Both the position numbers and the translations under genes were made by a program. A stretch of DNA of 64,000 bases from Pelecanus crispus (Eukaryota > Chordata > Aves > Pelecaniformes > Pelecanidae). The notes under the pieces are model-generated. The model was not told the DNA's origin and searched no databases. It was given only the letters and a program-made list of their open reading frames with translations. Shown piece after piece: positions 36,161 through 45,230 of this stretch. The first letter of the stretch is position 1; the number at the start of each line of letters is the position of its first letter. Where the stretch lies: the NCBI RefSeq assembly GCF_030463565.1, contig NC_134648.1:46438346-46502345 (forward strand). Reading direction: 5' to 3'.

Positions 36161-37423
36161 CTAGGAGGTGTTTAGCACGGGTCTGGAATACACACCTTGG
36201 TAGTAGGAGGGCTCTAGGGCCGAGGGCTCGATGCTGCTCCGGCCCGCCATGGAGGCACTGCCCAGGGGCAGCCCACCCGGGATGCTGGCCCCGTAGGAGG
36301 AATATTGCAGCGCCTGCTCGTAGGCTTTGAAGTCCAGCTTGTGCTGCTGCTCCGAGGAGGACATGAGGTTGTTGATGGAAAAGGGGTGGTTGAAGGAATA
36401 GTGGGGATCGCCCTTGAGGTGGAGCTGGGGTTCGTGGGCTAAGGAGTGAGGGGGGTGCGGGACGGAGGCCAAGGCGGGGACGGAGCTGATGGTGGAGGAG
36501 GCGGCCGAGGCCGAGGTCTTTAGCTCCGTGCTCGATCCGCTGTGGTCCATAGACTGGGGGCTGGTGGACGGGTTGGAGCTGGAGAGGGAGGTGGCGGTGT
36601 CCAGCTGCGCAGATTTATTGTGGCCTCTGTGCAGGGGGGAGTTGGAGCTGGAACTGGAGGCCCCGGCCTGATCTTTCCTGCCCTCCTGAGGGGCTTTGCT
36701 GTTCGCCGGTTTCTCGCACTTGAAGCGCTTTTGCCGGCGGAGGTAGCAGCCGTTTTCAAACATGTTGCCAGAGTCAGGATGCAGGGTCCAGTAGGAGCCC
36801 TTGCCAGGCTTGTCGGGGGAGCGGGCCACCTTGACGAAGCAGTCGTTGAAGGAGAGCGAGTGGCGGATGCTGTTCTGCCAGCGCTGCTGGTTCTGCCGGT
36901 AGTAGGGGAAAAGGTCCATGATCCACTGGTAGATCTCGCTCAGCGTCAGCATCTTGCTGGGTGCCTGCTGGATGGCCATGGTGATGAGGGAGATGTAGGA
37001 GTAGGGCGGCTTGGCATGAGGGTAGCTCCGCTTGAAGGTCTTGGCGTCCCGCGTCCTGCCGAGATTGGACTGGGTGTAGGCCATGGGGCTCATGCAGGGG
37101 TTCATGCTGCCGTAGGGGCTCAGCCCGTTCATGGGGGCTGGCTGGGCAGACATGGCGTTGATGCCGCCGGGGCTCAGCGCCGTGCCCATGGCGGCCACGC
37201 CGGCCGGCATGCCATTCACCGGCCCCGCCGAGCCCGCCGGCATGCCAGCCACGGTGCCAGGGCTCAGCCCGGCCCCCAGCCCCGTGTTGGCATAGGACAT
37301 GTTGAAGGAACTGGAGGTCATGTTGCCGCTCGTCGTCATAGTGTTCATGGTCATGTAGGTGTTCATGGTGTTCATGGAGCCCAGCCCCGAGTTCATGTTG
37401 CTCACAGGCACCGAGGAATAGGC
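36161..37423 (-). CDS. FOXA1: FOXA1 (HNF-3alpha) coding exon 2
   Basis: FOXA1 is a nuclear winged-helix pioneer transcription factor that binds TGTTTAC/TGTTTGC sites in closed chromatin and allows nuclear receptors and other factors to bind, in endoderm, floor plate and glands. This exon gives residues 25-444. It follows a CTAG acceptor, in phase 0, and starts [12 protein letters not shown] Met-, Asn- and Gly-rich N-terminal transactivation region (about 25-155) comes first. The forkhead domain covers about 160-252 and includes [14 protein letters not shown], the recognition helix [16 protein letters not shown] (208-223) and the wing [20 protein letters not shown] Ser-rich linker follows, then the conserved C-terminal region [13 protein letters not shown] (from 370) and the terminal [14 protein letters not shown]. 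The closing residues and N-terminus distinguish it from FOXA2 and FOXA3. The total of 444 residues is shorter than human (472), mainly in the linker after the forkhead. Confidence 0.98.
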   Translation of the reverse strand, partial: AYSSVPVSNMNSGLGSMNTMNTYMTMNTMTTSGNMTSSSFNMSYANTGLGAGLSPGTVAGMPAGSAGPVNGMPAGVAAMGTALSPGGINAMSAQPAPMNGLSPYGSMNPCMSPMAYTQSNLGRTRDAKTFKRSYPHAKPPYSYISLITMAIQQAPSKMLTLSEIYQWIMDLFPYYRQNQQRWQNSIRHSLSFNDCFVKVARSPDKPGKGSYWTLHPDSGNMFENGCYLRRQKRFKCEKPANSKAPQEGRKDQAGASSSSSNSPLHRGHNKSAQLDTATSLSSSNPSTSPQSMDHSGSSTELKTSASAASSTISSVPALASVPHPPHSLAHEPQLHLKGDPHYSFNHPFSINNLMSSSEQQHKLDFKAYEQALQYSSYGASIPGGLPLGSASMAGRSSIEPSALEPSYYQGVYSRPVLNTS

Positions 37424-39870
37424 CTAGGGCAGCGAGACGGAGAGAGGGGGTTAGGGGGGGAAAGAGGGGCGGGCAGGGCCCCGGTGGGGCCGGATCCGCC
37501 CGTCCAGCCCGTCCTGCCCAGCGAGCCGTGCAAACGTCCTGCTGCAGGACGCCGTCCGCTTCCCCGACACCCGGGAAAGCGCTTTCCGAAAGCCACACAG
37601 AAAGGCCGCTGGTGCCATGAGAAGGTCTAATTTGTATTCATACGTATTTATAAATAGACACGGAGCGGGGGGTGCTCGGTCCCAAAGCGCTCCCATTTCA
37701 CCGGCGGGCCGCGGCTTGCGCGGGCTGCGCCGGGATCCCCGGGGTGCACGGAGCGATGGCCTTCCCAGAGCAGCTCCGCACCCCCACAGAGCTGGGCAGC
37801 GGGTTTTATCTGCCCCGGGAGGAGGTTTTCCCCTGGAGTATTCCCACGGTTTTGCTGATTTTATGTCTCGTCTCTCTAGTTAAACATTTAAACTCATCAG
37901 ATCATTACAATTTACGGGCGTACGCTCTCTGCGCCAAGGAGAATTTCAACTGCCTGCACTTTCTTAGAATAATCTTATGCATCTCTCCCACCCTTCACTG
38001 ATTTAAATTTCTATTCTTACACAAGATGCGATAATGTCTTGTCGGAAAAAAAAAAAAATCAAAAACAACAGCTCACGTCCATGCATTTTATCTGTGGAAA
38101 GCTTCCCCCTTGTCTGCATTTTCTATCAAGTCAGTCTTTAAATTAAAGTTAAAAAAACCCCCAACTTTCCCAAAGTACGAAAAGCCTGAACTTTCCCTGC
38201 CTGAGATTTTCTACGGTCGCCCGACGTGAAAAAAATTGCAGCACCCTACTACATAACACAACTCTTAAAAAAGGCAGAACCGGAGAGCCTGAAATTGTGC
38301 TTTCCAGTATGGCATCCGATTTAACAGGAGGGAGAAAGACGTTCCCAGTTTACCTCGAACAAAGGCAATACGGCTAAGAAAAGGAGGTTTGGGCGACGGT
38401 TAAATGTATAAAATACATTACTGTTTACTACAAATTCCACGGGCTTATAAATGCGCTTTTAATTTAGAGGATCACAGTAATTATTTGAGATGGTAGAACG
38501 CGGATGGGTTTCCCGCCTTGCATCCGTGCAGTGACTCAAATTAAATAGCAGGAGAGGAGAAAAGATTGAGGCTAAAAACCAGCAAAAGCGAAGGTCGCTT
38601 AACTTCATGTTTGTGGGTAATGAGTATGGCGAGGATAAATGTGCCTGGAAACGGCACATAATTAGGATGACCCTTATTTGCCCTTAGCCGACTTTCCTCT
38701 ATTAAATAAGACGCCTGTAGGGTGACACGTATCTGCCCGTGCCCGCGTGGCCCCGTGGGCGCCGTGTGCCAGCCCCGGGGTGCAGGGACGAGGCGTGGGG
38801 GCTGCGGAGCCGTGTGTCCGGGTGTGCTGATGCAATGCCCGGGTGCGCACACCTAGGTGCCTGCCTCGCTGCCGCACTTCCGTGCAACGGCTCCTTCCCG
38901 GCCGGGAGTCCGAGGGGCTGCTGGCGGTGCTGCCGGGCGCTGCCTTCCGCCGGGGACCCCCGCTGCAGAGCGGCAGCGGCACAGCGCGAACCGCGGGCCC
39001 CCGCAGGGCCGAGGCGCGCCGCGGGGAGGGCCCCGGGCGCTTCCGCGGCCCTCTCCTCTGCCGCGGTTGCCGGCGCTTGGGCCGGCTCTCCCCCTTGCTT
39101 CGCACCGTGTCGTCAAACGGGCGCAGGGGGCGGAAGCGCCTGCCGGGGTGCCGCGGGCCGGGCCGGGCAAAGGGGGGGCGGCGGGTCGGGGTGCGGGCCC
39201 CCCGCCCGGGCTGGCTCCCGGGGCCGCGCTCGGCAGCGCCGCCAGCCGGCCCGCGGCAGCAGCGCCCGCCGCCGCCGGCCCGTCTGGCAAAGTCCGGACA
39301 AACGGCTGCCGCCCCCCCGCCGCTCTTTTCGCCCGGCTTTAACAGGTGAGGCCCCCGGCGACGGCCAGCCGAGAGGCCGGCGGGCCCGCCGAGGAGCCCC
39401 GGGAGGGCGCTGCCCCCGCCCCGGGGCGCGCCTGCGGCCGGCTCCCTCGCCCGCTGCCGTCCGCCGGGAAGCAGCCGGGGGCCGGCGGCGCGGCGAGTCC
39501 TCTGCCCCGAGCCGGGAGTTTACGGGGCGCTTTTGTGCGCGCCGCGAGCGGCGATTACGGCTTTTAGAGGAGATCAAGGGCTGCCCCCGGCCCCCCGGCC
39601 CTCCCAGCGGGCCCGCAGCCGCCGCGGGTCTCCCTCAAACGCCTGCCGGGGCTCTGGGAAGCCGTGTTTTCCTCGGGGAAGCCTGGCCAGCTTCAGCGCC
39701 GGCGGGAGCGGGGGGAGGCACGTTTGCGCTGGCAGGATCTGGAGTGCAAACCGATTCCTCCGATTGCTGCCCCCCCCCCCGCCCCCCCGCAGACCCCCAG
39801 CCCTTCCCCCGCCCTCCCCCCCGCCCTTGCAGAGGGGCAGCAGCGGAGCCAGACCCTGGGATTCACTCAC
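37424..39870 (-). other. FOXA1: FOXA1 intron 1
   Basis: A 2447-bp phase-0 intron with GT (read on the minus strand at 39870-39869) and AG (37425-37424). The ends are CpG-rich; the middle, about 37840-38720, is AT-rich. An exact forkhead motif TGTTTAC lies at 38422-38428. The AT-rich core looks like an intronic regulatory element. Confidence 0.9.
38422..38428 (+). promoter_or_regulatory. forkhead motif in FOXA1 intron
   Basis: TGTTTAC, followed by T, close to the FOXA consensus TGTTTACT. It is a possible autoregulatory site within the AT-rich core of the intron. Confidence 0.4.
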
Positions 39871-40080
39871 CTCCTGAGTGTCGGCGTAGTAGCTGTTCCA
39901 GTCGCTGGTTTCATGCCCTTCCATTTTCACAGTCCCTAACATTATGGAGCCAACCTGCCCGGTGTAACCATCCAGCCCTCTTGCAAGCGAGCGACGGGCA
40001 GCAGGAAAAGAGCCCGAAAGCCCGACCTAGCAGGAAGCCAGCTCTCAGGAGGCGCGGGGGGTGCTGAATTCTCCTCTATA
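38730..40080. promoter_or_regulatory. FOXA1: FOXA1 promoter CpG island
   Basis: About 1.35 kb of CpG-dense DNA spanning the 5' part of intron 1, coding exon 1 and the proximal 5'UTR. Exon 2 (36.06-37.61 kb) forms a second island. Frames on the + strand up to 442 codons are antisense GC-driven frames and are not called. Confidence 0.75.
39871..39942 (-). CDS. FOXA1: FOXA1 coding exon 1
   Basis: Twenty-four codons starting MLGTVKMEGHETSDWNSYY and ending ADTQE, immediately followed by the donor GTGAGT. Joined in phase 0 to exon 2, they give the vertebrate FOXA1 N-terminus, which is nearly identical in human. The start is fixed by that conservation. A downstream in-frame ATG at codon 7 (MEGHE) could initiate a shorter form. 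Confidence 0.97.
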
Positions 40081-40350
40081 ACCAGCCAAAAAGCAGGCAG
40101 GGAGCGGTGTGGGGCGAGACAGTTGAGAAAGTGAGGAAGTGCCGGCTGGGATGTGAGTGGAGTTGAGCTGATGTGGATCTTACGTCGCAGAAGTACCCAC
40201 CTCCTCCTCCTCCTCTCCCCATTTGTCCGCCGCACAAAGGCGTTCGCACCTACAAAGCCGGAGATGCACCTGCAAACAAGGCAGTTCCCCTCGCCTGCAA
40301 CTCCCCCCGGGGCGGCACTTTATTTGCGAAGCGGCGTAATTGGTTTAAGC
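39943..40350 (-). promoter_or_regulatory. FOXA1: FOXA1 5'UTR and core promoter region
   Basis: The transcription start is not visible directly; a start within about 100-350 bp of the ATG is likely by comparison with other FOXA1 genes. The region contains a TTATAGA element (about 40083-40077, minus sense), a forkhead site at 40278-40272 and a homeodomain-type TAATTGG (about 40337). No strong TATA box, as expected for a CpG-island promoter. Confidence 0.5.
40272..40278 (-). promoter_or_regulatory. forkhead motif in FOXA1 promoter
   Basis: TGTTTGC on the minus strand (GCAAACA on +), flanked as CTTGTTTGCA, the FOXA binding form. It lies about 330 bp upstream of the start codon and touches an E-box-like CACCTG (40267-40272). 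Confidence 0.45.
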
Positions 40351-40599
40351 TTGTGGGGAAAGAAGGAGAGACAGAGGTGGGAGAGGGGGAGAGAGTAGGA
40401 AAGGGGGGTGGGGGGAGGAACCCACTCTTTCAGATGGACAGGGCAAACGCTAGGAGGGATCGGTGGAAATGAAATGAGGTAGATAAGGGAAGGGCAGCCC
40501 CCTCTGTTTGGAGAGAATGCAAAAGGCCATCCAGCCTTAAACCCCTGAGATTAGGGGCGATATTTACTGAAGTCCAGTAGATGCTCCTTCAACTCGATG

Positions 40600-40860
40600 G
40601 CCGGGACGTGCTCCAAAGTCCCGAGTCCTGCAGTCTACGGGCTCCCCCCCGCTCCCGCCCCTCACTTCAAAGCTGGTTACCGCGCAGGTACCTCCGGGGA
40701 GCCCCCTCCCCTGCCTGCCCCCGGCTCCCAGCGCCCTCGGGGCGGGGGACCGGGACTCTGCGCTCCGGGCTGCGGGCGGCAGGGCTCGGCTCCCCGCTCC
40801 CCAAAGCCCCCCGACCCCACCCTTGGGCTGAAGCTAGCCCTCCGAACGGGGCTGCCGTTC
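40600..40860. promoter_or_regulatory. small CpG island upstream of FOXA1
   Basis: GC- and CpG-rich stretch 0.7 kb upstream of the FOXA1 start codon, separated from the promoter island by a G/A-rich stretch. Upstream promoter or enhancer sequence is likely. Confidence 0.45.
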
Positions 40861-42179
40861 TTGTGTAGATGTGATGATGGCATTTCTTTGGTGCCTTACG
40901 TTTAGAAACCATGTGAGTTACCGCGCTGAGACATAACACTACAGGCACCCAATAAATGCGGACAGAGGGTTGAATGCGGATCCACTGATATTAACCTCCA
41001 CTTGGCAAACATCAGGTGAGTCACTGCAACCATTTTATATCTTTACTGTGGCTTCCTTTGGAAGCCTTCTGTGGTGCCAGGCACCCAGGGGCAGCAGCAG
41101 TAAGTAGCGGGTATCTCATTACCAACTTCTTGCTCATTAACCTGATTTCTCGCAAAGAACAGCGGAGGAGGAATCTACACAGGCTGGCAAAAGGTAAAAA
41201 GGGGCAACACCGATAAACCAAATGGACATTGGACAATGCTCTTTATTATTATGGAGGCAGTCTCGCAGTCTTTGCAGACGGATCGAACATTTTCTGTTTC
41301 TGCTGCTGCCCTGTCCAGCTCTTCGAGCTTATGTCAAGATCACAGGCTTTTTCTTGGGTTTCTCTGCCCTATCCTTTATGAGTTTGTTCCTACCCAGCTA
41401 CTAGAACTTTTATCACCTGGCAGTAAAAAAAAGACAAAACAAAACACCCCCCCATCAATCAAACAAACAAACAAACAACCCCCCGCCTAAACCCAAATAG
41501 CTTTCCGGGCAATGGGAATTTGAAGAGGAAATAAACTTCCTTGGGATTTTGAAAAAGGCTTGCATATCATACCACACAAACTAAAACACACATCTGGGGC
41601 TGAATTTCTGTCTGGCATGTTTATCGTCCAGCAGGATCACAGCTGCTTCCACAGTGATTTGTCCTCGAGTGATCTGCGAAAACGTCACCCTCGCAAACGT
41701 GATTTTAAAGTTTCTTATACAGAGACCCAGGATTCAAATGAGGAGATATAGCATATCTTCGCCTCGACAAATATGTTTTAACTTGTTCTCTAAATGCGTG
41801 TTCTGTTACCCCTTTCTTTGTTCTTTCCCTCTTCGTCCTTCTTTCTTTAAATTTGGCAACAGAATTAAGTCAAATCCTCGAAACAAATAAAACTCTGGAA
41901 TCAGCAGACGAGAACAGGGGATGAAAATGTGTCCTGAAGGAAATAAAATAGATAAAAGCACTGGATTAAACCCCTGCTTTCTCAAATGGTCAAACTGCAC
42001 CCACGGAAATTAGAACAAAACCCAGTGGAAAACCTAAGAGATGTTAAAATTGCGGTCTTCATGTGTGCATCCTCCCTCTGTCCCTAATGGAAGCGGTCTA
42101 CACGGCTGAAAATAGCGACCTTTCGGTGGTGGCTTGTTCACTTCAGCACTCGCCGTCTCTTCAGAACCCCCACAGCAGC

Positions 42180-42960
42180 GCAGCTGCGCGCAGCGAGGTT
42201 GGGGGGGGGGGTGGGGGTGCAGGGGTCCCAGCGACCCCGCGGGCGTCGCCTCCCCGCCGGCTGCGCTCGGGGCGGTGCTGCCCCGCTTCCCAGAGCCGGC
42301 CCCGCGGGAGCAACACCCGCCGAGCCGGCGGGCAGCCCAGCCGGGGCTCCTCACCCCGTACCTGGAAAAAAGAGCAGGCACGAAGCCGGCCACGCTGCTC
42401 GGGTGCTGCTACAAACCGCGGAGGCGCCTCGCCAGGCGGAGCAGCCGCGCCGCCGGCCCCCGGGACGCCCCCGGCGGGATGCCCGGTGGCCGGGCCGGGC
42501 CGGGCCGGGCGGGGCGGGGCGGGGAGGGGAGGCCGGGGGTTGTGCAAAGTCGCAGCGCCTCCTGTTGTCCGGCTGCGGCTCGGGCTCCGCTCCCTCCTCC
42601 CGGGGCTGCTCCCAGAGGTGAGAGCACGGACGGGCTCCCGGCTGCAACCTCAGCGAGCCTTTCGGCTTGGCGTGCAAATCGGCAAGCCCGGGGCAGAGCC
42701 AGCCGTTGCTGGAAATTCCCTTCAGCCCGGGCTGCCGTGTTTGCCGCCCTGCTGCAGAAAAGCCTTCCTTGTGTGAAGAAGAGGGACCTGACGGCTCTGC
42801 CCACGGCCGCAGGAAAAAGAGGGTATTTCGGTAGCTGCCCTTGCCCCGCACTTGAGCCTGTGCGAAACCCTATGTGGGATGCTCCCGGAGTCCAGCGCGA
42901 TTTGTCCCTTCCCTTTGCAGCAGGCTCAGCGGGAAGGGAAGGACTCTCCTAGGATGGAGG
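42180..42960. promoter_or_regulatory. CpG island upstream of FOXA1
   Basis: CpG-dense block with a GGGCC/GGGGC tandem stretch near 42493-42530. In human, some long TTC6 transcripts begin near FOXA1, so an upstream non-coding promoter is possible here but not shown. Confidence 0.55.
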
Positions 42961-43109
42961 ACGCGTGATAGCAGCCAGGAGCTCTCCAGGCGCCCTTAGC
43001 TGCTTGTGCGTTTTCTAGACTTCAGGACGGTAGCCCTGGCCCGATTTAGACGGAGCCTTTGCCTTTCCCCAGCTCTCGTTAGAGTAGCGCCAGTTCCTGA
43101 TCAAGCTGG

Positions 43110-43110
<1 letters not shown>

Positions 43111-43140
<30 letters not shown>
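43111..43140. repeat. poly-T tract, 30 nt
   Basis: Uninterrupted run of 30 T between CpG islands. Confidence 0.9.
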
Positions 43141-43302
43141 CCGGGGAGAGCTGTTTGTGCAGCCTGGAGAAAAGCGCAGGCTGAGGTGCGCGGTATTTTC
43201 CCCATCTGGACGGGAGCAAGGTCTCAGCTCCTGGCTCCACCGGTGCGCGCTGCCAAGGAGGGAAACATAATAACTGAGCTAAAAGAGGAAAGTATGTGCG
43301 TG

Positions 43303-43331
43303 TGTTTTGTGTGTGTGTGTGTGTGTGTGTG
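43303..43331 (+). repeat. (GT)n microsatellite
   Basis: GT dinucleotide run within the CpG-rich domain, ending in TGTGG. Confidence 0.85.
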
Positions 43332-44505
43332 GAGCGGGGGGAGGACGTCCACGCGAGCCCGTTTTACCAGCGCTGGGCCCCGCAAAGACCACTCGCCAAG
43401 CGGCCGCTTTTTGGGAAGCGCATCGCTGCGGCGTCCCGGCTGCCAGGCCGGCCCGAGGGGCCTCGCCCGTGGGAAGGGCTCTCCGGCCGCGCCGTGGGGA
43501 ACGGAGCGGGCACCGGCGCGGCGCTGCCCACGCGTGGAGCCGCCAGGGCCCGGGCGCCCGCCGGTGCCCCTTGCCCAGCGCTGCTCGGGAGCGCCGCTCG
43601 CAGCTCCTGTCCCACGCGTGGGGCGGGCGGCCGCAGGAATCGGCGGGGGCTTTAATTTTAACTTTGCAGCGCTGTTTTAGCTCGCTCCAGCGTGAGAGCT
43701 CCTTCTCCGCTGGCAGGGGCAGCGCCTGCCGGCCACCCCTTCGGTTTAACTTACAGGGTCTTCCTTGATTTTACCCAAACGCCATCGTCTGCTGGCCGGG
43801 AATCTCTGGGCAGTGCTTGCGCGGGGCAGATCGGGAAGGAGCTGCGAGGCTGTGTCCGCATCAGGATGCCTTCCCTGCTCCTCACTGTGCCGTCGCCTTT
43901 TCTTTTCCCCGGACCCGTCTCCTGCAGAGGGTCGCTGGTACCTGGCTTTCCAGGAGGGCCCGACACGTGGGACCCCTCCGCCTCTCCCACGGTGGGAAAT
44001 CGCTCTTCCCATCTGTTTCCAACCCGGGCAAACAGTAATGGGGTGGGAACGCGCCGCTGCCCAAAGCCGGGTCCTTTGGACGGGGTGGGAGCCCGGGCGG
44101 CCCCGGGGCGCCCCGGGCGCAGGCGGCGTGGACGGCCGGGAGCGCCCCTCGCTCCGGAGGGAGCCCATCGAGCGGGCGGCGGAGTCGGGGGCCTTGTTGC
44201 CCTCCCTGACACAGGCGGAGCCGCCCCGGCTCTGTGCTCCTGCCGCTGAGCCCTCCATGAGCAGAGCCGGCGGGGGTCCCCTCCGCTGCCCGGAGCAGCC
44301 CCGGCGGGGCGGCGGCTCCCGCGCCCCCGGCCCCCGGCGTTCAGCAGCCGGTGCGGTGCGGTGCGGTGGCGTTTGCCTTCCTCTCGCTCGGGAGCAGCAC
44401 CTGGGCAGGTGAGGGCACTGCGTGGGGCCCACGCTTGCTTGGGAGCCTTTTCCGCGTGAACTTTTCTAATCCACGACCGTCACAGCCAAGCGACCCCATT
44501 GCCCC

Positions 44506-44514
44506 GACCACCCC
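44506..44514 (-). promoter_or_regulatory. GLI-like motif
   Basis: GACCACCCC differs at one position from the GLI consensus GACCACCCA. It lies 4.6 kb upstream of the FOXA1 start. Confidence 0.35.
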
Positions 44515-44971
44515 GAGGTAGGATGGGGCACCCCCTTTTCTTCTTGCACCTCCTCCTCCCCGGCTCCCATGGTCCGGATCCTCCTGGGCGGACTAGACGT
44601 GCCCTCCCGCTGCCCCGTCGCCGGCAGGGCGGGCCGGGGGGGCGCACCCCTCCCCCGCCGGGCCCTGCCTCCCCGCTGCCTGCTGCTCGGCCGCGGGTTT
44701 GCCGCCCTTTCAGCCGCCCCCGCCGGGCCAGGGGGCTCCGGAGCGGCCGGGACCCCGGGCAGGTGCCGCTGCCGGCGGGAGCGCAGAGGCGGGTCGTCCC
44801 TCCGGAGGCCCAGCCCTGCCGGGGCCACGGCTCGGGGCACCGGGAGCGCTCCCGGGGGTGCCGGCCTGCCGGGCCCTCCCGGGTCACGCTCAGGGTGCGC
44901 CTTGCATGGGCGCTGTACGAGGCCCCGGAGGCATTGTGCGGCTCGTTGCAGTAGCGACTTTCCATTGCCGG

Positions 44972-45230
44972 ATTTTATTTTATTTTATTTTATTTTATTT
45001 TATTTTATTTTATTTTATTTTATTTTATTTTATTTTATTTTATTTTATTTTACTTTATTTTATTCTATTATTTTATTTTATTTTATTTTATTTTATTTTA
45101 CTTTATTTTATTTTACTTTATTTTGTTTTATTTTATTTTATTTTATTTTATTTTATTTTATTTTTATTTTATTATTTTTATCTTATATTTTATTTTATAT
45201 TTTATTATTTTATTTTATTTTTTCTTAAAT
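44972..45230 (+). repeat. (TTTTA)n pentanucleotide array, about 260 bp
   Basis: Long run of TTTTA units, pure for the first 80 bp and then interrupted by C, G and single-base shifts. It begins sharply at the edge of the CpG island. Frames across it give repeated Phe-Ile-Leu-Tyr, which is meaningless. Confidence 0.95.

Larger units (their letters stand above)
43150..44960. promoter_or_regulatory. large CpG island domain upstream of FOXA1
   Basis: About 1.8 kb of CpG-rich DNA, interrupted near 43640-43760 and 43990-44050. It ends abruptly at a (TTTTA)n array. A GLI-like site lies at 44506-44514. Long frames on both strands are compositional and unsupported. Confidence 0.6.

Noticed and set aside
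36542-37630. A 362-codon + strand frame antisense to FOXA1 exon 2
   Set aside because: It is the mirror of a GC-rich coding exon. Its His/Gly/Val/Arg-rich content is dictated by FOXA1 codons; no independent signal.
38739-40067. A 442-codon + strand frame over the FOXA1 promoter and exon 1
   Set aside because: Compositional frame in a CpG island, overlapping equally long frames in other phases; no homology recognised.
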